Below the pieces are notes generated by a model, which saw nothing but the letters and a program-made list of their open reading frames with translations, was not told the DNA's origin and did not search any database. DNA of 64,000 bases from NCBI RefSeq assembly GCF_000763385.1, contig NZ_JQFA01000002.1:2666001-2730000 (forward strand), in the 5' to 3' direction. Shown piece by piece: positions 1 through 8,533 of this stretch. A program made the position numbers and the translations under genes. Source of the stretch: Leptolyngbya sp. KIOST-1 (GTDB lineage Bacteria > Cyanobacteriota > Cyanobacteriia > Phormidesmidales > Phormidesmidaceae). Each line of letters starts with the position of its first letter. The first letter of the stretch is position 1.

Positions 1-60
1 ATCATCGCGGCAGCGATGGGTAATACCGATTGTTGAGGAAGTGTAACAGTTCTTCAGGAA

Positions 61-180
61 TGGGGTTTGGGGTTCAGGGTTGACGGTTCACGATTTGCGG
101 TTCAGGGTTTGCGGTTTGCGGTCCCACCGTGAACCGTGAACCGTACACCTTTTACCGCACCCCTGACACCCGACACCTAG
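61..180. repeat. Intergenic repeat cluster, copy A
   Basis: This stretch is built from short G+T-rich words such as GGTTCACGG and GGTTTGCGG, followed by their inverted counterparts (ACCGTGAACCGTGAACCGTA at 126-145) and GACACCCGACACC-type words. A second cluster at 50605-50760 shares an exact 20-base word in the opposite orientation, so this looks like a dispersed extragenic repeat family. Bases 1-60 hold only short open frames that could be the end of a gene outside the window; I cannot assign it. Confidence 0.65.
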
Positions 181-182
181 TT

Positions 183-992
183 TTACGCTGACCACGGTTC
201 CTGGAAATCGGCATACAGGGTGAGCCCGCCGTCGATGTACAGGGTTTGCCCGGTGATGTAAGCGGCTTCTTCAGAGGCGAGGAAGGCTACCGCGGCGGCC
301 ATTTCGTCGCTGGTGCCCGCTCGGCCCATGGGGATGTGGCTTTCGACCTCGGCCTGTTTCTCGGGATCCTCTGTCCAGGACTCGTTAATGGGGGTAATGG
401 TGGCTCCGGGGGCAACGCCGTTCACCCGAATGCCTTTGGCGGCGTACTCCAGCGCCATGGTTTTGGTCATGTTGCCCATGCCCCCTTTGCTGATGGAGTA
501 GCTGAGGTACTGGGGTCGTGGAATAATTTCGTGGACGCTTGAAATGTTGATGATGCTGCCGGAGCGTTTTTGCGCCAGCAGGTGCTTGATGGTTTCACGG
601 GCGCACAGGTAGGCCCCGCGCAGGTTGACCCCCAGCACCCAGTCAAAGTCGTCGGCCTCGATCGCCTCGGAGGGGCTTTCGGTCTGCACACCGGCATTGT
701 TGATCAAAATATCGAGCTGACCCAACTGCTCAATGGTCTGCTTCACCATGGCAATCGCATCCTCTTCCTTAGACACATCGCCCTGGACCAGCAGGGCTTT
801 GACCCCGCAGGCCTCGATGCCCTGGCAGGCCTTTTCCATGGCCTGGCGGCGGGTGTCTTCGGCCCCTTCGCTGTCCTTGCGGTAGTTGATGGCCACATTG
901 CAGCCCTCCTGGGCCAGGCGAATGGCGATCGATTGACCAATGCCTGAGGAAGCACCGGTCACGAGGGCAGTTTTGCCGGTCAGTCCTTTCAT
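183..992 (-). CDS. SDR-family oxidoreductase (glucose 1-dehydrogenase-like)
   Basis: A 269-residue classical short-chain dehydrogenase/reductase. The N-terminal nucleotide-binding motif is VTGASSGIG (residues about 11-19), the NNAG structural motif is present, and the catalytic Ser lies in NISSVHE with the YxxxK pair in YSISKGG. A C-terminal GQTLYIDGG motif is typical of the glucose 1-dehydrogenase-like branch. The family reduces or oxidises sugars and polyols with NAD(P)H; the exact substrate cannot be read from sequence. The ATG at 992 is preceded by a CGGAG ribosome-binding site about 7 nt upstream. It appears to be a single-gene unit, divergent from the TrkA-like gene. Confidence 0.93.
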   Translation of the reverse strand: MKGLTGKTALVTGASSGIGQSIAIRLAQEGCNVAINYRKDSEGAEDTRRQAMEKACQGIEACGVKALLVQGDVSKEEDAIAMVKQTIEQLGQLDILINNAGVQTESPSEAIEADDFDWVLGVNLRGAYLCARETIKHLLAQKRSGSIINISSVHEIIPRPQYLSYSISKGGMGNMTKTMALEYAAKGIRVNGVAPGATITPINESWTEDPEKQAEVESHIPMGRAGTSDEMAAAVAFLASEEAAYITGQTLYIDGGLTLYADFQEPWSA

Positions 993-1129
993 GGAATAGC
1001 TCCGTAGAGGTCAGTATGGGAAATGGGGTAGAGTCTCTAGTCAGTCAGGTTGAGTACGGCCCCTCCTCGGGTGAGCATACTAGACCCTCAAACTTTGGTA
1101 TATCCCTCTGGAGGGTTACTTTACCCTAA

Positions 1130-1228
1130 GCGTATCCCAACTCAAAAAACACCCTTTCTCAGGACGCGAACTCAACCCGTTGGGCCATCGCGGTGAGATA
1201 CCGAAATAGATATTGAGTTGGGACACGC
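1130..1228. repeat. 99-bp MITE-like element with 16-bp terminal inverted repeats
   Basis: The ends GCGTATCCCAACTCAA (1130-1145) and TTGAGTTGGGACACGC (1213-1228) are inverted copies with one mismatch. Both sides are flanked by TAA, which could be a short target-site duplication. The interior encodes nothing. The size and structure fit a non-autonomous miniature transposable element, but the mobile family is not identified. Confidence 0.55.
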
Positions 1229-1253
1229 TAAAGCAGCTTGACCAGCATTGTTT

Positions 1254-1285
1254 TTAAGGAGTCACAGACTTAAGGAGTCACAAAG
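1254..1285 (+). promoter_or_regulatory. Tandemly duplicated ribosome-binding site
   Basis: Two 16-bp units, TTAAGGAGTCACAGAC (1254-1269) and TTAAGGAGTCACAAAG (1270-1285), sit head to tail just before the ATG at 1287. The first 13 bases are identical. Both carry a full AAGGAG Shine-Dalgarno core; the proximal one is well placed for the ATG. Confidence 0.75.
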
Positions 1286-1286
1286 C

Positions 1287-1964
1287 ATGTACGTTTTAAT
1301 TGGCGGCGCTGGCATGCTGGGCCTGGAACTGGCAAAAACCCTGCTCGATGAGGGGCACACCGTGGCGGTGGTGGACACCGACCCGCTGGCCTGCCAGTAC
1401 GCCCGCGAGAAAATTGGCGTGATGGCGTTTGAAGGCAGCGCCGTTAACACCACCACGCTGCTGGAGGCAGGCATTCGCAAAGCCGACGCGGTGATTGCGG
1501 CCCTGCCGGAAGACGCCCTCAACCTGGCAATCGTTACCCTCTCCAAGCACTACGGCGTGCCCCAGACGGTGGTGCGCATGAGCGATCGCGACTTTGCCGA
1601 ACCCTACCAGTTGGCCGGGGCCACCCACACCATTAGCACCACGGAACTCACCATCAACCGCATGGTGAGCGCCATTGAATACCCGCAGGTGGAGGCGATG
1701 ATGCATTTTGAGCAGGGGCAGGTGGAGGTGCTAAAGCTGCCGATTCCCCAGCAGTGCACCATTGTGGGGCGCTCCCTGGCCGAGATCGCCCAGGATACCC
1801 GGTTCCCGGCCGGGACATTGATTATTGGGTACCAGGCCCACCCCCACGAGGATTTGACTATTCCCAACGGCAGCACCATTTTGGAGAGCGGTTCCACCAT
1901 TCTGGCTGTCACCAAACCTGGACTGGTGCGACAGATGCTCGATTTTATGGGCCTGTGCAGCTAG
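1287..1964 (+). CDS. TrkA/RCK-type NAD-binding potassium regulatory protein
   Basis: A 225-residue cytosolic protein with an N-terminal Rossmann fold (IGGAGMLGLELAKTLL, then an acidic VVDTD after the second strand, as in NAD-binding RCK_N/TrkA_N domains). It continues with the AVIAALPEDALNLAIVTL stretch and a C-terminal RCK_C-like half from about residue 145. Such proteins gate K+ channels or Trk/Ktr transporters in response to nucleotides. No transporter gene is adjacent, so its partner is elsewhere. The start is set at 1287 because AAGGAG lies 9 nt upstream; an in-frame TTG at 1248 has no support. Confidence 0.88.
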   Translation: MYVLIGGAGMLGLELAKTLLDEGHTVAVVDTDPLACQYAREKIGVMAFEGSAVNTTTLLEAGIRKADAVIAALPEDALNLAIVTLSKHYGVPQTVVRMSDRDFAEPYQLAGATHTISTTELTINRMVSAIEYPQVEAMMHFEQGQVEVLKLPIPQQCTIVGRSLAEIAQDTRFPAGTLIIGYQAHPHEDLTIPNGSTILESGSTILAVTKPGLVRQMLDFMGLCS

Positions 1965-2068
1965 GCGCGGGCCTGGCGCACCAAACGACGCCCCTCGGCC
2001 ACAGCGGCGTTGCTGCGGGCGATCGCCGCCCTCACCGCCTCAACTATTCGCTGAATACGAACCTGCAT
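1961..2068 (-). CDS. Small basic helical protein, 35 aa, unknown function
   Basis: A 35-codon frame starting with MQVRIQRIVEAVRAAIARSN and ending in VRQARA. A strong GGGAGG ribosome-binding site lies about 6 nt before the ATG at 2068. The composition (Ala, Arg, Val, Ile with i/i+3/i+4 spacing) predicts one amphipathic basic helix. Its stop codon overlaps the stop of the convergent TrkA-like gene. I recognise no family. The only support is the ribosome-binding site and the protein-like composition, so it is a candidate only. Confidence 0.42.
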   Translation of the reverse strand: MQVRIQRIVEAVRAAIARSNAAVAEGRRLVRQARA

Positions 2069-2164
2069 GGCGTACCTCCCTGGGTAAACTCATAACGACT
2101 ACGCTTAGTATAGCGCGATCGCATTCCTCTGGAAGTCAGCCACGATTGGCCCCATGGCTGGGAT

Positions 2165-5100
2165 TCAGCGGCTGGCCTGCTCAATGACAGTCCCAATGTT
2201 GTCGTCGGGCAGTTTGTCGATCAGTTTGTGCAGGGGGTCAATGCCGACCCGATCGGGGGCTTGATCGACGGTGAGGGTGATCTGGCTCTCGCCGTCGGAG
2301 AACGGGTGCTTCTTCAGGTAGATCAGCTTGCCCTCAGCGTTGTAAACTCCGACATCGATTTCCTCCTGGTTCATGGGGGTGGGGGTTTCGTTGCCAATGT
2401 CGTCCGATCGCACCTTGGCGGTGTTGATGGTGAGGGTGACATCGAACTGGCCGTCGGCGCGGGGGATGACGGCGGCGGCAGTAACCCGGTTGTCGTAGAG
2501 GGTAACGGTCTCAAACAGGTCGGCGATCAGGTACTGATATTTTGCGGGAGTCACGGCCCGGAGGGCGGCGACCAGATCCGTGGCAGAGGGGTAGGGCGGC
2601 ACGTCCGCATACTGCTTCAGCAGGTTAGCCAGAGGGCCATTCACCACATCTTCACCCAGGTAATCTTGCAGGGCAAACAGAGCCAAGGCACCTTTTAGGT
2701 AAACCAGGTGCTGGGCCTCTGCCTCCACCAGGGGTACATCGGATTGCGACCGATTCTGCAAGTAGCCATCCAGGTTGCGACGCAGGGCAAACCCCAGTTT
2801 TTCGGGGCCATATTCTCGGCCATAGACCTGGTTGGCGGTGTATTCCGGCAGGGCTTCCAGCAGAAATTTGTTCCCTGGAGCGGCTGATGGTAGGAGCTGC
2901 TGTCCCCACCACTGGTGGGCGGTTTCGTGGGCGGCAATGCGGAAGGCTTCGTCTACGCTGGTGGGGTCGTTGTCGTCGAATTTAGTCAGATAGCCAAAGC
3001 GTTCGCCCCGGGTGATGGTGGTCGGAAAGCTGACGGCTTCGCCCACGTAGGGCACTTCCACCAGGCGCAGGGTTTTGTGGGGGAAGGGGCCGAAGTTCTC
3101 AGTGGCGTAGTCCAGGGTGTTTTTCATACCCCGCACCATGCGTTCCAGGTTGCGATCGTGCCCTGGGTGGGAGTACAGCTCGATCTGGACGTCCTGCCAG
3201 TTGTCCTTGAGCACCTCGTACCGCCCCGACAGGATGGGCACCACCGGAAGGATGGGCTCCTGGCTCTGGTACTGGAAGTAGTGGCGGTTTCCCTCCACCC
3301 AATCTTGCACAAGTTCGCCGGAGGTAATGGCGATCTGATCAGCGCTGGTGCTGAGAGTGGCCGAGAACTGGACCAAGTCAGCATCCCCAGCGGCTATGAG
3401 GGGGGTGTATTGGGTCAGTCTGGCGGCTTCGACGGTTGGATCGAGGGGGGGCAGGCCTGCCTGCTCGCGCTTCTGCTCATTCTTAAGCCGGGGCCGCTGG
3501 AAAAATCCGACCATGGGCATAAAGTCAAGGCTTCTGAAATTCAAGCCATTCTCGAAATGGCTGCTGAAATCCTTAATGCCTTCTTCTGCCACTGCTGGGC
3601 CGGGCCGTTTAAACAGGTCAAAGCTCACTTCGGCAGTGGCTCCCGGTGGCATGGGAACCGCCAGAGGAAATTCGTAGGCTTGCACCACAGGATGTTCTGC
3701 CGTGGTGGTAGCAGCGTTCCCGTTGACCGTCAGTTGATTGACCTGAATGCCTCTGGGCAGGTTCAGCAGAATGGTGGCAATGGGCTTTTGGGTCTTGTTT
3801 TCTAGGGTATAGGTGCCCTTGACGGCAAAGTGGCCATTGGCTTCGGGGTACAGATCCCCCCGCCAATCCACGGCGGTGATCTTGGGCTGGGCCTCGATCA
3901 GGCGACCGTAGGCTTGTTCGTAGGCAATCACCTGGGCTTCCACCTGGGCGCGGCTAGGAGCCGGGTTGAGCAGGTGGGTATTGTAGAAAATCCAGCCCCC
4001 CAGGAGGATCGCGGCTAGGGCACTGAGGCCCATGACGGTTTGCATGGGGCGGGTGAAGCGCTGGCGGGCAATGCGCCAGCGCTGCTTGGGTTGGGTATCG
4101 ACGCCCCGCACCCAAAACAGAGCTGAGATGCAGAGGAGCAGGAGGGCGATCGCCAACCAGTAGCCCTGGTACCAGCGGACTGGCTCCAACATCCCGCCAT
4201 AGCCGCTAATCGAGCTGTAGATGGCATCGGGTTTATAGCCGTACTGGAGCAATCGCGCCGACCGAAACAGCGCATCTCCCTGGGCGAACACAATCACCAG
4301 GGCGGCAGACAGCACATAGCCCAGAAACTTCTGGTTGACCAGCACCTGAATGGTCATCGCCAGAATGCTGATCAACAGCAAATCCACCAGCACGAGGGTA
4401 AACAACCCAACGGCGTAAACCCCCAGTTCGTAGTGGGTGTATTGCTGTAGGGTCTGGGCCAGTAGCCCGCCCACCGTTAGTAGAACCAGGACGAGCCCCA
4501 GAATCAGGGCTAGGGCCAGCAGTTTACCCAATACCAAGGCCCAACTGCGCACGGGTAGCGGATCGGTGAGGGGGTCTACCTTCACCTCCCGCTCCCGCCA
4601 GACCAGATCCCCGGCCAGGAAAATAATCAACAGCGGGGCCAGGAACTTCATCAGCAAGGATGCCATTTCTACAATGAAGCTTGTAGCGGGCAGGGCGGGC
4701 AAACCGGAATTGTCGCGAATAGACGTGCCAACCAACACCATCAACACCAGCACGCTAATACTTAAAACCGCCAGCACCAGCGGGTTCCAGATCAACCGCT
4801 TAAGTTCCATTTGGGCGATGCGCCAGACATGGCTCGCTTGGGCGCCGGGGCTATAGTGGCGGTGGGCGGTGGGGAGTGCTGCCAATTCAGACCGGGCAGG
4901 GGCGGCTTGTGCCGGGAGTTCCCGCTGTGGGGTGGTTTTCCAAACCAGGAACCGCCGTTCTACCCAGTCTAGGAATTGATCCAGGCGGGGGTTGGGTCGG
5001 GCTGTGGCCATGCCTGCAAAGCTAAACCGTCGCCAAACCCAGGCAAAAAAGGCCACGCTCAGCCCCAGATAGATCAACCGCGACAGCCAGATGGCCGGGG

Positions 5101-5908
5101 CAAAGGGCACCGACAAGGTATTTTGCTCAATCTTGGTCCAAAACCGGACAGCGTAGTCTACGGAGCCAGCCCCAAAGGGATTCGCCAGAATATTGAAGAA
5201 CGCACCCAAGTTAAGCGCAGAAAAGGTGAAGGCAACAATGCTGGAGGCCAAATATAGCCCAACGATGCTCAGGTAACTGGTTAGGGTGCGGCGGCTGAGT
5301 AATCCCAGAGCAAAGCTAAACAGACCAAAAATCAGGATATTGGGAATGACAAAAGCGAGGTACGGCTGGACATAGCTGAGGAGATTGAAGGGAGCGATGC
5401 GTTGAGGGGCCATCCAGGGCAAAATTGACCCCAGCCAAAGTCCGAACCCCAATCCCAGGAAAACAATCAGGCTGATCAAAAAACTGGCGATTAATCGCCC
5501 TGTGGCAAACTGCCATTCCTTCAGGGGCGAGGTGAACAGCAGCCCATCCATGTTGGCTGTGTAGTCCTTGGTGGCGCGATCGGCAAAGATGCCCGCTACC
5601 ACAATTGCCAGAGGAATCCCCGCTAGAAGGCTCACCGTATTCATAATTGCCAGGGGGGCATTGGCGTAGGGAATTATCTCCCCTGGTTTGGTGGCAGTAC
5701 CTGCGGCTTGCCTGAGAAATGGAAAGAACAGGACATCGCTGCCGTTGACATGCATGACCAGCAGCCCCACGACCAAGAAAAAGCCAAAGGCCAGCGGCAA
5801 AAAGCGGGTGCGGAGGCTTTCTCGCAATTCAAACCGGATAATCTCCCAGACGGGTTGCCAGGGGGCGGGGGCAGGGGTGGATGGGTGGATGGGTGGATGG
5901 GTGGTCAT
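2165..5908 (-). CDS. ABC-2 permease fused to an M1-type zinc aminopeptidase
   Basis: A 1247-residue fusion. Residues 1-620 hold two ABC-2-like membrane domains with at least ten hydrophobic segments, separated by a soluble linker at about 305-365. The C-terminal half is extracytoplasmic and resembles M1 aminopeptidases: HETAHQWWG at about 994-1002 supplies two zinc His, and the Glu in LLEALPEY at about 1018 is the third ligand (19 residues after the HExxH, as I recall for this fused subfamily). It lies downstream of, and presumably works with, the ABC ATPase at 5968-6903. The peptidase may process or sense the exported peptide; the substrate is unknown. Three tandem ATGGGTGG octamers lie in its first codons. 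No Shine-Dalgarno precedes the ATG at 5908. Confidence 0.9.
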   Translation of the reverse strand: MTTHPPIHPSTPAPAPWQPVWEIIRFELRESLRTRFLPLAFGFFLVVGLLVMHVNGSDVLFFPFLRQAAGTATKPGEIIPYANAPLAIMNTVSLLAGIPLAIVVAGIFADRATKDYTANMDGLLFTSPLKEWQFATGRLIASFLISLIVFLGLGFGLWLGSILPWMAPQRIAPFNLLSYVQPYLAFVIPNILIFGLFSFALGLLSRRTLTSYLSIVGLYLASSIVAFTFSALNLGAFFNILANPFGAGSVDYAVRFWTKIEQNTLSVPFAPAIWLSRLIYLGLSVAFFAWVWRRFSFAGMATARPNPRLDQFLDWVERRFLVWKTTPQRELPAQAAPARSELAALPTAHRHYSPGAQASHVWRIAQMELKRLIWNPLVLAVLSISVLVLMVLVGTSIRDNSGLPALPATSFIVEMASLLMKFLAPLLIIFLAGDLVWREREVKVDPLTDPLPVRSWALVLGKLLALALILGLVLVLLTVGGLLAQTLQQYTHYELGVYAVGLFTLVLVDLLLISILAMTIQVLVNQKFLGYVLSAALVIVFAQGDALFRSARLLQYGYKPDAIYSSISGYGGMLEPVRWYQGYWLAIALLLLCISALFWVRGVDTQPKQRWRIARQRFTRPMQTVMGLSALAAILLGGWIFYNTHLLNPAPSRAQVEAQVIAYEQAYGRLIEAQPKITAVDWRGDLYPEANGHFAVKGTYTLENKTQKPIATILLNLPRGIQVNQLTVNGNAATTTAEHPVVQAYEFPLAVPMPPGATAEVSFDLFKRPGPAVAEEGIKDFSSHFENGLNFRSLDFMPMVGFFQRPRLKNEQKREQAGLPPLDPTVEAARLTQYTPLIAAGDADLVQFSATLSTSADQIAITSGELVQDWVEGNRHYFQYQSQEPILPVVPILSGRYEVLKDNWQDVQIELYSHPGHDRNLERMVRGMKNTLDYATENFGPFPHKTLRLVEVPYVGEAVSFPTTITRGERFGYLTKFDDNDPTSVDEAFRIAAHETAHQWWGQQLLPSAAPGNKFLLEALPEYTANQVYGREYGPEKLGFALRRNLDGYLQNRSQSDVPLVEAEAQHLVYLKGALALFALQDYLGEDVVNGPLANLLKQYADVPPYPSATDLVAALRAVTPAKYQYLIADLFETVTLYDNRVTAAAVIPRADGQFDVTLTINTAKVRSDDIGNETPTPMNQEEIDVGVYNAEGKLIYLKKHPFSDGESQITLTVDQAPDRVGIDPLHKLIDKLPDDNIGTVIEQASR

Positions 5909-5936
5909 GGGGCAAGGCGAAGAGTGAAGGGGCTTG

Positions 5937-5969
5937 AGATTCCAGGGTTCTTGAAGAACCCTGGAATCT
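5937..5969. other. Perfect intercistronic hairpin between ABC ATPase and permease
   Basis: AGATTCCAGGGTTCTT at 5937-5952 is followed by one G and then its exact reverse complement to 5969. The 33-nt palindrome overlaps the stop codon of the upstream ATPase (transcribed leftwards) and ends 28 nt before the permease ATG. There is no run of T after it, so it is more likely an RNA-stability or processing element, or a partial terminator, than a full terminator. Confidence 0.75.
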
Positions 5970-6903
5970 AGGAGACGACAGCGTTTCGGATCACTGAGGA
6001 TTGCAAGGCCGGAATCTGCTTCATGACGCAGAAGTAGACGTCTTCCAGGTCGGGTTCAACCACCTCAAACCCAGCACCGGGGTCGGCTTTGCTGTAAATG
6101 CGGGCGATGATGTCGCCCATAAAGAAGCGGGTGGAGAGTACCTGGTAGTTTTCCTCATAGCTGGGCAGCTGATCGCGCTTGATCTGAATCCGCCATACCT
6201 TGCCCGCTAGCTGATCCATGAGATCCGCTGGCTGGCCGGTGGCGCGAATCTCGCCCGCAATCAGCACCGCCATCTGGGGGCACAGCTCGCTTACGTCCTC
6301 CACAATGTGGGTGGAGAGAATGATCGCCGCCCGCTCCGAGATTTCGCTCAGCAAATTCAGGAAGCGCACCCGTTCCGCCGGGTCGAGGCCAGCGGTGGGT
6401 TCGTCCACAATCACCAGTCGGGGGTCGCCCACCAGGGCTTGAGCAATGCCAAACCGCTGCCGCATACCGCCCGAAAAGCCGCTGACGGCGCGATCGCGGG
6501 CCTCGTGCAAATTCACCTGCTCCAGCAGGTGCTTCACCAGTTCCTTGCGCTCTTTGCCGTTGGTAATGCCTTTCAGTGCCGCGAAGTGATCCAGCAGCTT
6601 TTCGGCGGATACCCCTGGGTACACGCCAAAGCTCTGGGGCAAGTAGCCCAACACCTGGCGCACCTTCACCTTCTCTTGCAGAACGTCGATGTCGCCCCAC
6701 TGGATGGTGCCCTCGCTGGCCTCCTGGAGGGTGGCGATGGTGCGCATCAGACTAGATTTTCCGGCTCCGTTTGGCCCCAGCAGCCCAAACATACCCATGG
6801 GGATATCCAGATTGACCCCTTTCAAGGCCTGATACCCATTGGCGTAGGTTTTGGTCAACCCCCGAATTTGAATTGGGGTATTTGTAGACAGCGTTGCGGT
6901 CAT
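5968..6903 (-). CDS. ABC transporter ATP-binding protein
   Basis: A 311-residue cytosolic ATPase. The Walker A is GPNGAGKSS (about 39-47), the signature is FSGGMRQR, the Walker B is LVIVDEPTAGLDP, and a switch His is in ILSTHIVED. A C-terminal extension of about 80 residues follows, as in ABC-2 type drug or peptide exporters. It is first in a two-gene operon with the permease-peptidase fusion, which starts 59 nt after its stop codon. The intervening hairpin could set the ATPase-to-permease ratio. Confidence 0.95.
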   Translation of the reverse strand: MTATLSTNTPIQIRGLTKTYANGYQALKGVNLDIPMGMFGLLGPNGAGKSSLMRTIATLQEASEGTIQWGDIDVLQEKVKVRQVLGYLPQSFGVYPGVSAEKLLDHFAALKGITNGKERKELVKHLLEQVNLHEARDRAVSGFSGGMRQRFGIAQALVGDPRLVIVDEPTAGLDPAERVRFLNLLSEISERAAIILSTHIVEDVSELCPQMAVLIAGEIRATGQPADLMDQLAGKVWRIQIKRDQLPSYEENYQVLSTRFFMGDIIARIYSKADPGAGFEVVEPDLEDVYFCVMKQIPALQSSVIRNAVVS

Positions 6904-6959
6904 AGGTTTAAGCGGTGATAAGTGGCACTACTGCTGAAACGACCTTTGAAACACTGCGA

Positions 6960-7610
6960 CTAGGGCCGCCCCTGCTGGTAGCCGTCGGCGTAGCCCCGGG
7001 TGTATTCCCGCGACAGGTTGTCCGGCAGGCCGTGGCTGCCGGACACCGGGTCGTAGGTGCGGCCCGCACGACCATCCTCCAGCCCGTGCTGGTAGCCATC
7101 GTCGTAGTAGCGCTGGAGACCGGAGGGATTGCCGGGACGTCCGGCGGTGTAGCCATCGCTGTAGCCTCGGGTGTAGGCACGGGAGGCATCGGCGGGCAGA
7201 TCGCGGCTGCCGCCCACGGGGTCGTAGGTGCGGCCCGCCTGGGCATCGGCCAGCCCCGCTTGATAGCCCGTGTCGTAGTAGGAGGCGGAAGGGGGACTAT
7301 TTCTCACCTTCAGGTAGGCCCCGGAGACCCAGCCCTCGGTCTGGGGATAGCCGCTGGTCATGGGCACGATCTTGTACCAGCTGTCGGCTCCATCGCCGTA
7401 CTGGCCGGTGATACGCACCACGGCGTCGCGGTGGAGCACGTAGAGCACGGGGCGATCGGTGCCCGCTCCATTCCGCACGTTCAGTTCGTTGGGAATGACG
7501 GTGCCGTAAAGCTGAGCCTGGGCCATCAGTGGTGGGGTGGACAGGGAATTGACCGGGGCGATCGCCGCTCCCAATCCCATGGCCATTACCAGGGGCAAAT
7601 ATCCAAACAT
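6960..7610 (-). CDS. Exported SH3b-domain protein with duplicated GYxDG repeats
   Basis: A 216-residue protein with an N-terminal hydrophobic signal (residues 1-30, ending near PLMAQA). An SH3b-like domain follows at about 32-110 (LNVRNGAGTDRPVLYVL, then WYKI). The C-terminal half is two copies of a roughly 53-residue module, each with YDxGYQxGLxDxxAGRTYDP and then YTRGYxDGYxxGRP. SH3b domains usually bind cell-wall material, so a periplasmic or envelope role is likely. The repeat module has no function known to me. It lies just upstream of the ABC operon on the same strand, with a 56-nt gap. Confidence 0.8.
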   Translation of the reverse strand: MFGYLPLVMAMGLGAAIAPVNSLSTPPLMAQAQLYGTVIPNELNVRNGAGTDRPVLYVLHRDAVVRITGQYGDGADSWYKIVPMTSGYPQTEGWVSGAYLKVRNSPPSASYYDTGYQAGLADAQAGRTYDPVGGSRDLPADASRAYTRGYSDGYTAGRPGNPSGLQRYYDDGYQHGLEDGRAGRTYDPVSGSHGLPDNLSREYTRGYADGYQQGRP

Positions 7611-7973
7611 GATGATTGCGATCCTTAACTACTCAACAATCTTTGTTTAAAAAAAGAGCTGACTCCAAACATTTTGTTGAGCCAGGCGACACAAATCTAC
7701 CATCTCAAAGTCGCAGTTTGAATCTAGCAGCATTTATTGCGACTTAGTCCAGAAGTTAAAAATATTTTGGGGATTGCTGCGATCGCAAAAAGTTAGATCT
7801 AAACGCCCCAAACTACCTTATCAGGCAACAAAAGAAAGAAAGGTTAGAAAAGCAAGTTCTATTAATTAAAATCCCTAAAGGCGTTAATCAAAAATATTTA
7901 GAAAAATTTCTGCCAAAGCCAAAATGGTTTGCCGAAAGCTTAGGATCGTTGGGCTTAATTTGGAGAATTATCG
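7611..7973. other. AT-rich divergent intergenic region
   Basis: This 363-bp stretch separates the SH3b gene (leftward) from the small exported protein (rightward), so it must hold two promoters. It is clearly AT-rich compared with its neighbours, with several A/T runs between 7640 and 7930 and one CGATCGCA word. I see no open frame, RNA gene or strong hairpin in it. Confidence 0.5.
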
Positions 7974-8381
7974 ATGGGAAATTCCTTAGCCGCTTATTTG
8001 TCCAGTCTTGGCTTGGCGTTGGGAACGGGGGCCTTGGCCTCGCTGTCCGTCATGGTTAGCCCGGCCCGCGCCGACTACAGCATTGCCTACTGCGATGGGG
8101 CCGCCTACGCCGTCAACATCTATCGCGCTGGCGATCCGGAAGCACCGGGCAGCGCCCTCACCATGCGGATCTACTCTCGCCGCGATCGCGTCATCTTCCT
8201 CAACACCGAAGCCAAACGGGAGCCCAACCCCGAAGGCTACAACTACAGCAACCTCCGGGGCGAAGCTCGTTGGGAACTGTTTGTGCCCAACAGCGGCTCC
8301 ACCTGCACCCTGTCGCGGGATGGTCGCGTTGTAGATACGGGCAATGTCACCATGCGCGAGCCCCCCTCCCAGAACAACTAA
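7974..8381 (+). CDS. Small exported protein of unknown function
   Basis: A 135-residue protein with a signal peptide (hydrophobic stretch at residues 5-28, likely cleavage after SPARA). The mature part begins DYSIAYCDGAAYAVNIYRAG and contains two Cys (YCDG and STCTL), possibly a disulfide. GGAG lies 8 nt upstream of the ATG. I recognise no named domain; secreted proteins of this size are common in cyanobacteria. It looks monocistronic. Confidence 0.72.
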   Translation: MGNSLAAYLSSLGLALGTGALASLSVMVSPARADYSIAYCDGAAYAVNIYRAGDPEAPGSALTMRIYSRRDRVIFLNTEAKREPNPEGYNYSNLRGEARWELFVPNSGSTCTLSRDGRVVDTGNVTMREPPSQNN

Positions 8382-8533
8382 AATCCCTCCTGACTCACAT
8401 CGATTTGGGCCGCTGAAATCTCCATTCATGAGCTATGAGGGAAGCTGTGACGGAGGTTTGTAAATGCTCTATGGTTGGGGAGGAGACCTTTGACGGGATA
8501 TCCGATCGCCGATGGCGTTTTCCCAGCGTTCCC

